Shown: positions 37,549 through 46,739, counted from the stretch's first letter. The stretch: DNA of 64,000 bases from Corynebacterium curieae (GCF_027570035.1 NZ_JAKMUU010000001.1:310001-374000), one strand, 5' to 3'. Numbers and translations are program-made. The notes: generated by a model not told the origin, from the sequence alone.

Positions 37549-37554
37549 TAGAAT
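37549..37554 (+). promoter_or_regulatory. Candidate -10 box of the alpha/beta hydrolase
   Basis: TAGAAT ends six bases before ATG 37561, consistent with transcription starting at the start codon, though GAGG is also present just before the ATG. Confidence 0.45.
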
Positions 37555-37560
37555 CGAGGC

Positions 37561-38589
37561 ATGGTTACACACACCCCGGTATGGGGCCCGGACAAGCTGG
37601 GCCCTGACTACGAAGCTACCACGATTGACTTGGGCTTGGATCCCGACGGCGAGGGCGAAGTGGTCACCACGCTCGTCCACTACGCACCCCACCCCACCGA
37701 CCAGGAATCCCGAGAGACTGCGTCGGCTTCACGCCCAGCCCTGGTGTGGCTACACGGAATGACTGACTACTTCTTCCAAACGCACGTAGCCGAGCACTTT
37801 GCCGCCCAAGGGTACGATTTCTATGCCGTTGACCTACGCAAGTGCGGCCGTTCGCGTCGCTCCGGACAATCTTGGCACTATGTATCAGACTTGGCGTTTT
37901 ATTATGTTGATCTCAACGCTGCCCTCGATGCCATCCCTAATAAGGAAGTAGTCTTTATCGCCCATTCGACCGGCGGGCTTATCGCTCCACTATGGATGGA
38001 CCAGCTACGCCAGACCGATCAGGAACGCTACAAGCGGATTAAAGGCTTAATTCTCAATAGTCCGTGGCTGGATATGATGGGTGTTCCTGAGTTTGTTCTC
38101 ACCCCGCTAAAGCCATTGCTATACGCGCTGGGACGCATTGCACCCAAGACCCCACTTCCAGGTGGCAACCTCACTGCTTATGGAGAATCAGTTCATCGGG
38201 ACTTCTACGGCGAGTGGGATTTCGACCTACGCTTTAAACCGCTAGCAGGCCACAGGAAGTACGTCGGCTGGATAGCCGCAGTGTTTCATGGTTTCGACGC
38301 TATTCACAGTGGCCGTGTTGATGCCGGCGTACCTATCTTGACGCTGCAGTCCACCCGCACACAGCTGGGCCAGCCCTACTCCGATAGCGTAAATCACGCG
38401 GATGTCATCATTGACGTTACTCAAACGCGCCGGTGGGCAAAGGAACTTAGCATCCACTACACCTTGCATCCCATCAAAGGCGCGCGGCACGATGTCTTTC
38501 TGTCGCTTCCACACCCACTCCAGGAAGCATTTTCCGCTTGCGACCGGTGGCTGCCTACCGTCCTAGAAGCCCCAAAATCTAGTCAGTAA
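37561..38589 (+). CDS. Alpha/beta hydrolase
   Basis: 342-residue serine hydrolase of the lysophospholipase-like group. The oxyanion-hole segment is WLHGMTDYF, the nucleophile elbow AHSTGG (Ser in the middle), and the catalytic His is in IKGARHDVFLS near residue 315. No signal peptide, so cytoplasmic. Substrate unknown; monoacylglycerol-like lipids are plausible. It lies between mqo and mtr, a position conserved in corynebacteria, and ends 27 bp before mtr on the same strand. Confidence 0.87.
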   Translation: MVTHTPVWGPDKLGPDYEATTIDLGLDPDGEGEVVTTLVHYAPHPTDQESRETASASRPALVWLHGMTDYFFQTHVAEHFAAQGYDFYAVDLRKCGRSRRSGQSWHYVSDLAFYYVDLNAALDAIPNKEVVFIAHSTGGLIAPLWMDQLRQTDQERYKRIKGLILNSPWLDMMGVPEFVLTPLKPLLYALGRIAPKTPLPGGNLTAYGESVHRDFYGEWDFDLRFKPLAGHRKYVGWIAAVFHGFDAIHSGRVDAGVPILTLQSTRTQLGQPYSDSVNHADVIIDVTQTRRWAKELSIHYTLHPIKGARHDVFLSLPHPLQEAFSACDRWLPTVLEAPKSSQ

Positions 38590-38616
38590 TTTAGCCTCTA
38601 TATATAAGGAATAGAC

Positions 38617-40020
38617 ATGACTTCTTCACACCAATCCCACGCACCAGTTGCCGAGGAACATTTCGACCTCATCATCATCGGCACTGGCTCCGGCAATTCC
38701 ATCCCCAGCCCGGAATTTGATAACCACAAGATCGCTATTATTGAGAAGGGCACGTTTGGCGGCACCTGCCTCAACGTAGGCTGCATTCCCACCAAGATGT
38801 ACGTCTACGCCGCCGATTTTGCCTTGGCTGCACGCGAGGCCGGCCGGCTAGGCCTCGACGCACAGGTCAATAGCGTGGATTGGGATTCCATCGTGGACCG
38901 GGTCTTTACCAACCGCATTGATCAGATTGCCCAAGGCGGCGAACAATACCGCCGCGGTGAGGAAACCCCTAATATCACCGTCTACGACGAACACGCTCGC
39001 TTTGTTGGCCCCAAGACCATACAAACTGGCAACCATGTCATCAGCGGCGATCAGATCGTCATTGCCGCCGGTTCCCGGCCGGTCATTCCGGAGGTCTATG
39101 CCGAGTCCGGCGTCAAGTACTACACCAACGAAGACATTATGCGCATGGACCACCAGCCGGAAAGCTTGATCGTGGTCGGCGGGGGCTATATCGCCATGGA
39201 GTTTGCCCACGTCTTCGACGGCCTCGGCACCACAGTCACCGTGGTCAATCGCTCAGAGACTTTGTTGCGCCACCTCGATGATGACATTTCCAGTCGCTTC
39301 AACCAGATTGCCCGCGACCGTTTCGATGTCTGCATTGCCACTGGCACCAAGCTCGAAGAGGCTGACAACGGAGTGCGCTTGGAACTCGACAATGGAGAGT
39401 CCGTAGAGGCCGAGGCTATCCTGGTTGCCACTGGGCGCACCCCCAATGGCGACCTGATGGATGTGGACAAGGCTGGCATTGAGCTGCTTGCCGACGGCCG
39501 AATTGCCACCGATGAATTTGGCCGCACCGCTGCTGAAGGCGTGTGGGCACTTGGTGACGTCTCCTCGCCGTACATGCTCAAGCACGTTGCCAATGCCGAG
39601 ACCCGCGCCGTGCAGCACAACTTGCTGCACCCGGAAGACCTCCGCCCACTGCCCCACGACAATGTCCCAGCGGCCATCTTTACCCACCCGCAAATCGCCA
39701 CGGTAGGCCTGACAGAAAAGCAAGCGCGTGAGAAAGGTTTCGACGTCACCGTCAAGGTACAAAACTTCGGCGATGTAGCCTACGGCTGGGCTATGGAAGA
39801 TAGCACCGGTATCTGTAAGCTCATCGCGGACCGCGACACCGGCCAGCTGCTGGGCGCTCACCTTATGGGCCCGCAAGCTTCTACCCTCATCCAGCAATTG
39901 ATTACCGCGATGGCCCACAAGTTGGACATGCGGGATTTCACCCGCAACCAATATTGGATCCATCCCGCGCTGCCAGAAGTAGTGGAAAATGCCCTTTTGG
40001 GACTGGAGTGGAATAAGTGA
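38617..40020 (+). CDS. mtr: Mycothione reductase
   Basis: FAD- and NADPH-dependent disulfide reductase that regenerates mycothiol from mycothione, the actinobacterial counterpart of glutathione reductase. FAD motif IIIGTGSGNS, redox pair GGTCLNVGCIPTK, NADPH motif VVGGGYIAMEFAH, second FAD motif ALGDVSS, and the dimer-interface His in HPALPEVVENALL. The GTGSGNS rather than GxGxxG spacing separates mycothione reductases from lipoamide dehydrogenases. 467 residues; AAGGAATAG precedes the ATG. Confidence 0.95.
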   Translation: MTSSHQSHAPVAEEHFDLIIIGTGSGNSIPSPEFDNHKIAIIEKGTFGGTCLNVGCIPTKMYVYAADFALAAREAGRLGLDAQVNSVDWDSIVDRVFTNRIDQIAQGGEQYRRGEETPNITVYDEHARFVGPKTIQTGNHVISGDQIVIAAGSRPVIPEVYAESGVKYYTNEDIMRMDHQPESLIVVGGGYIAMEFAHVFDGLGTTVTVVNRSETLLRHLDDDISSRFNQIARDRFDVCIATGTKLEEADNGVRLELDNGESVEAEAILVATGRTPNGDLMDVDKAGIELLADGRIATDEFGRTAAEGVWALGDVSSPYMLKHVANAETRAVQHNLLHPEDLRPLPHDNVPAAIFTHPQIATVGLTEKQAREKGFDVTVKVQNFGDVAYGWAMEDSTGICKLIADRDTGQLLGAHLMGPQASTLIQQLITAMAHKLDMRDFTRNQYWIHPALPEVVENALLGLEWNK

Positions 40021-40028
40021 ACTGTTAC

Positions 40029-40042
40029 GTGATCCTTCTCAC
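40029..40042. promoter_or_regulatory. CRP/GlxR-type operator candidate
   Basis: GTGA-N6-TCAC (GTGATCCTTCTCAC), flanked by C and G in place of the consensus T and A. This is the symmetric core bound by CRP-family proteins such as corynebacterial GlxR. It lies just after the mtr stop and about 295 bp before the first secreted gene. Confidence 0.4.
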
Positions 40043-40217
40043 GATCTTCCAGTTTCTTCCCAGGCTTTAGGTTGTTTTCCCACTTCACACCAAGGAAGCC
40101 CCATTCACAATTTCAGGGAATTCACCACCATAAAGGGGTCCAAATTAATTTAATCACTGAAATTCCGGTCTTTGACGTGCAAAAGGACGGGAGTTTTACT
40201 AAATTCACTTGGGACAC

Positions 40218-40229
40218 CGGCTCGAGCCG
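40218..40229. other. 12-bp perfect palindrome in the leader
   Basis: CGGCTCGAGCCG, self-complementary; either an operator or, if transcribed, a dimerisation/hairpin element. About 108 bp before the ATG at 40337. Confidence 0.35.
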
Positions 40230-40255
40230 ATACGAACACGGCTACCGCGTGTTTA

Positions 40256-40276
40256 TGAATACCTCCTGTGTATTCA
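40256..40276 (+). other. Hairpin with CCTCC-type loop in the leader
   Basis: TGAATAC and GTATTCA arms (40256-40262, 40270-40276) around the loop CTCCTGT. The C-C-T-C-C run at the arm/loop junction is complementary to Shine-Dalgarno sequences, so base pairing with a downstream ribosome-binding site is conceivable. Confidence 0.35.
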
Positions 40277-40336
40277 ATAACACTTTGGTTTCCCAGTGCG
40301 GAAGCCTTGCAAGTACGACTTTTAAGGAATTTTGAT

Positions 40337-40729
40337 ATGCGTATCCGCAATGCAGCAATCGCTGGCGCAACCGCTCTCGCCGTTGCTTTCGGCGGCACCA
40401 CCGTTGCCTCCGCTGACGAGACCGTCAACCAGAACGGCAACAACGTCACCGTAGAGCAGGCTAACCCTTCCAAGACTGGTAAAGGTCAGGCCGAGGACCA
40501 GACTCCAGAGGACTACACCCCTTCCCTGTCCTCCAAGCTTGGCCACAAGCTCGAGGGCGACCAGGCAGCTAATGGCGTTGGCATCTTCGGTTCTTCCAAG
40601 GATTTCTCCGGCCAGCCAGCGTGGGCAAAGGTCTTCTACGGTGCAACCGTTGTAGCAGGCATCGGCGCCCTGCTCGGCGGCATCATCGGTCCTGTATACA
40701 ACTTCTTCGTACACGGCCCTTCCTTCTAA
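40337..40729 (+). CDS. Small secreted/anchored protein, paralogue 1
   Basis: 130 residues, no function recognised. A clean signal peptide (MRIRNAAIAGATALAVAFGG, cleavage near ASADE at 28). The mature protein starts with a polar, acidic, Asn/Gln/Thr-rich region and ends in one hydrophobic Gly/Ala/Ile segment (VFYGATVVAGIGALLGGIIG) followed by YNFFVHG. Codon choice is strongly biased (for example Phe always TTC), suggesting high expression. AAGGAATTTTG precedes ATG 40337; the frame extends back to 40268 without a signal. The downstream gene has the same architecture. Confidence 0.8.
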   Translation: MRIRNAAIAGATALAVAFGGTTVASADETVNQNGNNVTVEQANPSKTGKGQAEDQTPEDYTPSLSSKLGHKLEGDQAANGVGIFGSSKDFSGQPAWAKVFYGATVVAGIGALLGGIIGPVYNFFVHGPSF

Positions 40730-40777
40730 GCAACAGCCACACGGCTCAATCAAAACTTCCGAAAGGTAATTTTCACA

Positions 40778-41176
40778 ATGCGTAACTTCCGCACCGCAGC
40801 CGTTGCTGCTGCTACCGCTGTCACCGTAGCCTTCGGCGGCACCGCCGTTGCTTCTGCAGAGTCCTCCACCGCCAACGAGAACACCGGCTCTTCCTTCTCC
40901 TCCAGCTCCCTGACTCAGCTGGGCAAGGACTGGGGCGCATGGTCCGAGGGCGAGGACGGCAAGCCAGTCGTTAAGCCTGAGAACCAGGTTACCGGCGAGG
41001 ACATGTTCGGCAAGGAAACCTCCGACAGCATCCCAGAGTGGGCTTCCAACTGGAAGAAGGGTGCTACCGCACTGGGCATCACCTCCGTTATCGGCGCAAT
41101 CATCGGCGCTTACAACTACGCTGTTTACAACGGCATCGTTCCGCAGCACATCTTGGACCCAATCTTCCGCCGCTAA
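40778..41176 (+). CDS. Small secreted/anchored protein, paralogue 2
   Basis: 132 residues, no function recognised. Its signal peptide ([21 protein letters not shown], cut near ASAES) closely matches that of the upstream gene. The C-terminal parts also align: WASNWKKGATALGITSVIG resembles WAKVFYGATVVAGIGALLG, and both then run into an IIG...YN segment. The Ser/Glu-rich middle differs. CGAAAGG lies before the ATG, 48 bp after paralogue 1, and both genes end at one strong terminator, so they form a bicistronic unit. An outer-envelope or channel-related role is possible but unproven. Confidence 0.8.
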   Translation: MRNFRTAAVAAATAVTVAFGGTAVASAESSTANENTGSSFSSSSLTQLGKDWGAWSEGEDGKPVVKPENQVTGEDMFGKETSDSIPEWASNWKKGATALGITSVIGAIIGAYNYAVYNGIVPQHILDPIFRR

Positions 41177-41217
41177 TCACTAGCCGCAGATTGGCTCTAT
41201 ATAGCTAGGGCTTGCTC

Positions 41218-41252
41218 GGGGCCTCGTTCTTAGTAGAATGAGGCCCCTTTTT
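41218..41252 (+). terminator. Terminator after the secreted paralogues
   Basis: Thirteen-bp arms with one G-U pair (41218-41230, 41235-41247), a TAGT loop and a run of five T. Confidence 0.93.
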
Positions 41253-41310
41253 GCTATGTACAGTCGCTCCAATAATGCCGACTCCTCTGCGAGGCATCGG
41301 CAAGTAAACA

Positions 41311-41353
41311 AAGGCCGCCTCCACTCCCCTTCTCTGGAAATGGAGGCGGCCTT
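41311..41353 (-). terminator. Terminator after map
   Basis: Perfect 13-bp arms AAGGCCGCCTCCA / TGGAGGCGGCCTT (41311-41323, 41341-41353), just past the map stop on the minus strand. The T-run is short. Confidence 0.8.
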
Positions 41354-41375
41354 CAGTTTGTTCTGAGACTAAGTA

Positions 41376-42245
41376 CTAGTCCTCATCTGGAATGGTAAGG
41401 ATTTCATTGCCGTCTTCGGTAATGACGAGGGTGTGCTCAAACTGGGCGGTGAACTTGCCGTCGGTGTTTTGGACGGTCCAATCATCATCCCAGATCTCGT
41501 AATCCAGGGAGCCAAGATTAATCATCGGCTCAACAGTCAGGGTCATGCCAGGCTCAAGGATGTCGCGGTAGACGGTCGAGTCATGGTGCAGGACAACAAG
41601 GCCGTTGTGGAAGGTCGGGCCGACGCCGTGGCCAGTGAAGTCGCGCACCACGTTGTAGCCAAAACGTTTTGCATAGGACTCAATAACGCGGCCGATGACA
41701 TTGATCTCGCGGCCAGGCTTTGCTGCCTTGATGCCGCGCATGGTGGCCTCCTTGGTGCGCTCAACCAACAGGCGGTGCTCCTCGGAGACGTTACCGGCGA
41801 GGAAGGTGGCGTTATTATCGCCGTGCACGCCGTTCTTATAGGCGGTGATATCGATATTGACGATGTCCCCATCTTCAATCACGGTGGTATCCGGGATGCC
41901 GTGGCAGACAATCTCGTTAAGGGATACACAGCTGGACTTCGGGAAGCCGCGGTAGCCCAGCGTGGACGGGTAAGCGCCGTGGTCGCACATGTACTCGTGC
42001 GCCACGCGGTCAACATAATCAGTAGTCACACCAGGCTGTACAGCCTTGCCGGCCTCCTTAAGTGCGTTGGCCGCAATCTTGCAGGCCTCACGCATCTTCT
42101 CAATGACCTCAGGAGACTGGACGTAGGGCTCGCCAATGCCCTCCTGCACTTCGTCCTTCCACGCGTACTCTGGGCGCTCAATGCTCTCTGGCACGGTGAG
42201 GATGGGGGTGGGCTTGCCTGGCTTTAGCTTTCCTCGATTACTCAT
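41376..42245 (-). CDS. map: Methionine aminopeptidase, type I
   Basis: Removes initiator methionine from nascent proteins. 289 residues, with an N-terminal extension of about 40 residues typical of the actinobacterial long form. Metal ligands are visible in order: the Asp pair in [16 protein letters not shown], His in [11 protein letters not shown], Glu in LTVEPMI and Glu in [15 protein letters not shown] lies eight bases before the ATG, and GGGAAACC may act as a weak ribosome-binding site. Downstream of the PBP gene on the same strand. Confidence 0.96.
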   Translation of the reverse strand: MSNRGKLKPGKPTPILTVPESIERPEYAWKDEVQEGIGEPYVQSPEVIEKMREACKIAANALKEAGKAVQPGVTTDYVDRVAHEYMCDHGAYPSTLGYRGFPKSSCVSLNEIVCHGIPDTTVIEDGDIVNIDITAYKNGVHGDNNATFLAGNVSEEHRLLVERTKEATMRGIKAAKPGREINVIGRVIESYAKRFGYNVVRDFTGHGVGPTFHNGLVVLHHDSTVYRDILEPGMTLTVEPMINLGSLDYEIWDDDWTVQNTDGKFTAQFEHTLVITEDGNEILTIPDED

Positions 42246-42253
42246 GGTTTCCC

Positions 42254-42259
42254 ATGGTA
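42254..42259 (-). promoter_or_regulatory. Candidate -10 box of map
   Basis: TACCAT on the minus strand, eight bases before ATG 42245. A purine-rich stretch in between leaves a leadered start possible too. Confidence 0.35.
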
Positions 42260-42310
42260 GTCCTCCACGCCTTTATTGCAGCAGCCGGGGTCACGAGGGC
42301 AGGCGGGGTT

Positions 42311-44164
42311 CTAGCCTTCGGCTGGGGGCGCTGCCCCTTCGTGTGGGCCAGAACGGTAATCGTCCACCTTTTGCAAGAAGCTGCTTGTGATATTTACCGA
42401 TACATCTGAGCCGCCGCCCAAGACCACGAGGGTGGCGAAGGCAATATCGTCTTCTTCGCGGTAGCCGGTAAACCAAGCGTGCGAACCCTCATTAATCTCG
42501 GCCTCACCGGTCTTACCGTAGATGGTGCCGCCTGCAGCCATGCTGCGTGCGGTACCGCTAGTAACCACTTGGCGCATCATGCCGCGGACGTTATCTAGCA
42601 CAGGCTTCGAAATCTGCTGCGGCTTATCGGAGGCTTTGGTTTCGTGGCCTTCGATAAGCGTGGGCGTAGGCGTCTTGCCATTGGCAACCGTTGCGGAGAC
42701 AAGCGCCATGCCGAAGGGGCTAGCCAAGTCGTAGCCCTGTCCATAGCCAGCTTCAGTGCGCTCCAGTGGTTCTTTGCCCTCCGGAATGGAACCGGTAATG
42801 GTAGTAAGGCCTGGAATATCGTATTCCACGCCGAAGCCAAATTTCTTTCCCATGTCTTTCAACTCACCAGGCTTGAGCTTGGTGGAAATATCCGCGAAGG
42901 TGGTGTTGCACGATTGCGCAAAGGCTTGGCTGAGCGGCACACTGCCTAGGGCGAAGGCATTGTAGTTGGTTACCACGCGGCCAAAGATATCCATGGTGCC
43001 TGGGCACGGGACGATGGTATCGGTGTTGAGCCCCTGCTTTTCCACTCCTGCCGCGGCGGTGAGAATCTTGAAAACCGAACCGGGCGGGTACTGACCTTGT
43101 AAGGCTACGTCGCCGTCTTCATCGGCCTTCTCGGTTTGGGCAACAGCCAAGATATCACCATTGGATGGGCGGATCGCTACCAGCATGGCTTGCGAATCCG
43201 AGCGCTCGTTTACCGCTTCTTGCGCGGCGCGCTGAACATCGTAATCGAGGCCGACCTTGATCGACGGTGCAGCATTAGGTGCATGTTTTTCCACATCCGA
43301 TAGCGCCGCACCATTCTCATTGACCACAGAGATGGACCAGCCAGTTTGGCCATCAACCTCATCTTGGACAGCGGAGCGCACACGCGACATGAGATCGGGA
43401 GCGAGGCCTCGGTCGCGGGTAACTAATGCCGGTTCTTCGTTCAGGCGCACGCCATTCATGCCCTCTATCTTGGGGCGGATAGCTTTAGCCTGCTCCTCCG
43501 TAAACATGGTTACGGAAAAGGAGCCTTCTGCATCTTCCAATTTCTTGGCTAAATCTTTGGCATCCATCTCCGCAATGGAATCGTCTTGGCGGTGGGCGGC
43601 AGCCAGTGCACCGCTGATTTTGGAGGCGGTCGGGCGCACATCATCCAACGAGCTGGTATCTACCACAAGTCGGTAGTTCAGCCCTGGGCTCATGAGCTCC
43701 ACGCCATTAGAAGAGACCACACTGGCACGCTGGGCTTCCAACGCACGCAATTCTAGGTGCTGATGCGCGCCCAAATCAGGATGTATAAGGCTTGGCTTCC
43801 AGCGGACCGTCCATTCATCTTCGGTCTTGGTCAACGTCATCTGCGAGTCATAGCTTAAGCTGCGCTCTTTGGGTAGATCCCAGGTGACCTTGTAGTTCGC
43901 CGTAGCTAGGTTGTCATTTTGGTCGACGCCCTCCAGCTCAATATCAAGCCCTTCTGCTTGCAGACCAGCGTAGGTCGCATCGAGGGCGGCGGTGGCGTCC
44001 GAGGGGGCATCGGTAAGCGCGGCCAAACCGTCATTATTGCGAGTTTCCATCCCCTCGAGGAATTCCTCCGCCACCGGTTCCGCGGAAACCGGCTTTGGTG
44101 TACAAGCAACCACGCTGGTGGAGGCGAGCGTGATAGTAGCAACCAGCGCGACCAACTTCTTCAT
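42311..44164 (-). CDS. Class B penicillin-binding protein with lipoprotein signal and NTF2-like N-domain
   Basis: 617-residue peptidoglycan transpeptidase. The signal sequence ends in a lipobox-like VVAC near residue 21, so it may be lipid-anchored rather than held by a signal-anchor helix. An NTF2-like (MecA_N) domain follows at about 30-150, a dimerisation domain at 150-280, and the transpeptidase has SVFK (active Ser), SCN and KTGEAE. Methicillin-resistance PBPs share this layout, but here it is the normal actinobacterial form. ATG 44164 has TAGAGT eight bases upstream. Confidence 0.92.
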   Translation of the reverse strand: MKKLVALVATITLASTSVVACTPKPVSAEPVAEEFLEGMETRNNDGLAALTDAPSDATAALDATYAGLQAEGLDIELEGVDQNDNLATANYKVTWDLPKERSLSYDSQMTLTKTEDEWTVRWKPSLIHPDLGAHQHLELRALEAQRASVVSSNGVELMSPGLNYRLVVDTSSLDDVRPTASKISGALAAAHRQDDSIAEMDAKDLAKKLEDAEGSFSVTMFTEEQAKAIRPKIEGMNGVRLNEEPALVTRDRGLAPDLMSRVRSAVQDEVDGQTGWSISVVNENGAALSDVEKHAPNAAPSIKVGLDYDVQRAAQEAVNERSDSQAMLVAIRPSNGDILAVAQTEKADEDGDVALQGQYPPGSVFKILTAAAGVEKQGLNTDTIVPCPGTMDIFGRVVTNYNAFALGSVPLSQAFAQSCNTTFADISTKLKPGELKDMGKKFGFGVEYDIPGLTTITGSIPEGKEPLERTEAGYGQGYDLASPFGMALVSATVANGKTPTPTLIEGHETKASDKPQQISKPVLDNVRGMMRQVVTSGTARSMAAGGTIYGKTGEAEINEGSHAWFTGYREEDDIAFATLVVLGGGSDVSVNITSSFLQKVDDYRSGPHEGAAPPAEG

Positions 44165-44172
44165 GTCTTGGC

Positions 44173-44178
44173 ACTCTA
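44173..44178 (-). promoter_or_regulatory. Candidate -10 box of the PBP gene
   Basis: TAGAGT on the minus strand, eight bases before ATG 44164, in the short gap after the ispG terminator. Confidence 0.45.
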
Positions 44179-44190
44179 GCAGCGCAAGCA

Positions 44191-44229
44191 CCAAAAAAGA
44201 CTGCCCCACACCGAAGTGCAGAGCAGTCT
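44191..44229 (-). terminator. Terminator after ispG
   Basis: AGACTGC / GCAGTCT arms (44198-44204, 44223-44229) with further CAC/GTG pairing inside, followed on the minus strand by six T. Confidence 0.85.
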
Positions 44230-44245
44230 GGTCAAAGTGGGTGGG

Positions 44246-45409
44246 CTACTGCGTTACGCGAACCTCAGCCTTGGCACCTTCCACGGCCTCCATGCCCTGC
44301 TCATCAGCAATGCGCATGGCTTCTTCGATGAGCGTTTCCACGATCTTATCTTCCGGCACGGTGCGTACGACCTCGCCCTTAACAAAGATCTGGCCCTTGC
44401 CGTTGCCGGATGCGACGCCGAGGTCCGCATCGCGGGCCTCACCCGGGCCATTGACAACGCAGCCCATCACGGCAACGCGCAGCGGGAACTCCATGCCGTC
44501 CAATCCGGCGGTAACTTCCTCCGCCAGCTTGTAGACGTCCACCTGAGCGCGGCCACAAGACGGGCAGGAGACGATTTCTAGCTTGCGCGGGCGCAAGTTA
44601 AGCGACTGCAGGATCTGGTCGCCTACCTTGATCTCCTCTACCGGAGGCGCGGACAAGGAAACGCGAATGGTATCGCCGATTCCTTCTGCGAGCAGTGCGC
44701 CGAAAGCAACCGAGGACTTGATAGTGCCCATGAACTTCGGACCGGCCTCCGTTACACCTAGGTGCAACGGATAATCAGTCTTTTCCGCCAGCTGACGGTA
44801 CGCCTCCACCATGAGGACCGGATCGGAGTGTTTCACGGAAATGGCAATATCGCCGTAACCATGCTCCTCAAAAAGGCCGGCCTCCCAAATGGCGGACTCT
44901 ACTAAGGCTTCTGGGGTAGCCTTACCGTATTTTTCCAGCAGGCGCTTATCCAAAGAACCACCGTTGACGCCAATGCGAATAGGAATTCCGGCATCACCGG
45001 CAGCCTTGGCAACTTCCTTCACGCGACCATCGAATTCGCGAATATTGCCTGGATTGACACGAATTGCGGCACAGCCGGCGTCGATAGCCTGGAAAATGTA
45101 CTTAGGCTGGAAGTGGATATCCGCAATCACCGGGATGGGAGACTTCTTGGCAATAGCCGGAAGCGCCTCGGCATCGATGGGCTTGGGGCAAGCAACGCGC
45201 ACGATATCGCAGCCGGAGGCGGTCAGCTGCGCAATCTGCTGCAGCGTACCGTTAACATCGTGCGTCTTGGTATTGGTCATAGACTGCACCGAGATCGGTG
45301 AGTCAGAGCCGACACCGACCGGGCCCACCTGCAGCTGCCGCGTCTTGCGGCGGGGGTGCAGGACTGGTGGTGGGCCGTCTGGGATTCCTAGACCGATAGG
45401 GGTCGACAT
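44246..45409 (-). CDS. ispG: 4-hydroxy-3-methylbut-2-enyl diphosphate synthase (GcpE)
   Basis: Iron-sulfur enzyme of the MEP isoprenoid pathway. 387 residues: an N-terminal TIM-barrel ([33 protein letters not shown]) and a C-terminal [4Fe-4S] domain with [11 protein letters not shown] and [17 protein letters not shown] sits six bases before ATG 45409. It is on the same strand as dxr and rip1, so two MEP-pathway genes flank the protease. Confidence 0.97.
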   Translation of the reverse strand: MSTPIGLGIPDGPPPVLHPRRKTRQLQVGPVGVGSDSPISVQSMTNTKTHDVNGTLQQIAQLTASGCDIVRVACPKPIDAEALPAIAKKSPIPVIADIHFQPKYIFQAIDAGCAAIRVNPGNIREFDGRVKEVAKAAGDAGIPIRIGVNGGSLDKRLLEKYGKATPEALVESAIWEAGLFEEHGYGDIAISVKHSDPVLMVEAYRQLAEKTDYPLHLGVTEAGPKFMGTIKSSVAFGALLAEGIGDTIRVSLSAPPVEEIKVGDQILQSLNLRPRKLEIVSCPSCGRAQVDVYKLAEEVTAGLDGMEFPLRVAVMGCVVNGPGEARDADLGVASGNGKGQIFVKGEVVRTVPEDKIVETLIEEAMRIADEQGMEAVEGAKAEVRVTQ

Positions 45410-45516
45410 GAACTCTCCTTGTTGAAGCACAGTAATTAAATACGGTGAGTGATTAACGCCCCCACTCTAGCACTGCTCGCTTTATGCCTGAAGTGCGCAC
45501 GACAGGGTTGCGGCCA

Positions 45517-46725
45517 CTAGCCGAATAGCCGAATGGGGTTGACCACATCGGCAACGATAACGATAGCTCCCACTCCCATGAGCAGCGCAGCCATCGCGTA
45601 AGTCACCGGCATCAACTTGGTGTAGTCAGCAGCGCCCAAAGCGGGCTTGCCCGCAAGCTTGCGGATACCATCGCGCACCTTCTCATAGCCAATGACTGCA
45701 ATGTGTCCGCCATCGAAAGGTGGCAAAGGAATGAGGTTGAAAAGCGCGAGAAAGAAATTCAGCGTGGCCAGCATCATAAAAAACATTGACCACAGCGAGC
45801 GTTGCGCCAATTCCCCGCCCACGCGGGAAGCACCAACGACAGACATTGGGCCATCAGCTTCGCGCTCTTGGCCAAAGATAGAGGCCACCACTCCTGGAAT
45901 CTTGCCTGGGAATTGCTTGAGACCATCGACCGTTGCGCCCAGCGAGTAGGTACTAAAACGCCAGGTTGCCGGTAGCGCGTCGACGGCGCCGTGCTTTTCG
46001 ACGACGTCGATAAGCTGATTGCTCAGCCCGATAGACCCAGCGTCAACGAGTTCTCCGTCTTGGTTCAGCCGCTTAACTGTATCGAGGTGTACCGGGAGAT
46101 CCTTTTCTACCCCATCGCGCTCAACCGTCAGCGTGACGGTGTCTCCAGGACGCTGCATGACCTCATCGCGCAGCTGAGTAAAAGAGTCCAGCTTCTCGCC
46201 GTCGAGGGCCAAGATAATATCGCCCTCCTGAACTCCGGCCTTTCCTGCTGGGCCGGAGCCCGTGCACTTTTCCAGTTCCTGGTTTGGCTTTTGATTAGCT
46301 GAGCAGGTTACTTCACCCACACGCGGGCGAACGTCCGCATCCGGGTTGGGGAGCCCGGCCGTCATCGCCACGAAGTACAAAATGACAAAGCCCAAGATCA
46401 GGTTGATGGCGATTCCGCCTGCCATGACTATTACGCGCTGCCACCACGGCTTTTTATACATGGCGTGGGGTTCTTCTTCCTCGGTGAGGAATTCATCCTG
46501 GGCGGTCATGCCGGCAATATCGCAAAAGCCGCCCACCGGGAATGCCGCAAGTCCATATTCGGTATGGCCCTTCCGGAAAGAGAATACGCGCGGCCCAAAC
46601 CCAATGAAATAGCGGCGCACCCGCATGCCAAAGGCGCGGGCGGTGAGCATATGGCCCGCCTCATGCAGCGCTACGGTTAGCCCAATGCCGAGGGCGAAAA
46701 ACACAATGCCCAGCAAGTTTGCCAT
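45517..46725 (-). CDS. rip1: Site-2 membrane protease (Rip1/RseP family)
   Basis: 402-residue intramembrane zinc protease that cuts anti-sigma factors and other membrane proteins. HEAGH near residue 21 gives the zinc site, a PDZ domain lies at about 150-260, and the second active-site motif is LIPLPPFDGGH near residue 330. About four transmembrane segments. The order dxr-rip1-ispG is conserved in actinobacteria. Clients cannot be told from the window. Confidence 0.95.
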   Translation of the reverse strand: MANLLGIVFFALGIGLTVALHEAGHMLTARAFGMRVRRYFIGFGPRVFSFRKGHTEYGLAAFPVGGFCDIAGMTAQDEFLTEEEEPHAMYKKPWWQRVIVMAGGIAINLILGFVILYFVAMTAGLPNPDADVRPRVGEVTCSANQKPNQELEKCTGSGPAGKAGVQEGDIILALDGEKLDSFTQLRDEVMQRPGDTVTLTVERDGVEKDLPVHLDTVKRLNQDGELVDAGSIGLSNQLIDVVEKHGAVDALPATWRFSTYSLGATVDGLKQFPGKIPGVVASIFGQEREADGPMSVVGASRVGGELAQRSLWSMFFMMLATLNFFLALFNLIPLPPFDGGHIAVIGYEKVRDGIRKLAGKPALGAADYTKLMPVTYAMAALLMGVGAIVIVADVVNPIRLFG

Positions 46726-46739
46726 GGTGTGAAAGCTTT

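Larger units (their letters stand above)
40021..40336 (+). promoter_or_regulatory. 316-bp regulatory region before the secreted paralogues
   Basis: No credible gene. From left to right it holds a CRP/GlxR-like site (40029-40042), an AT-rich palindrome AAATTAATTT (40142-40151), a possible -35 TTGACG (40172) with TACTAA 19 bases on, a 12-bp palindrome (40218-40229) and a seven-bp hairpin (40256-40276). The last two would lie in a leader of roughly 130 bases. Confidence 0.5.

Noticed and set aside
40337..41176. PorA/PorH-type mycomembrane porins
   Set aside because: Those are shorter and lack Sec signal peptides; these proteins have clear signal peptides and are over 100 residues when mature.
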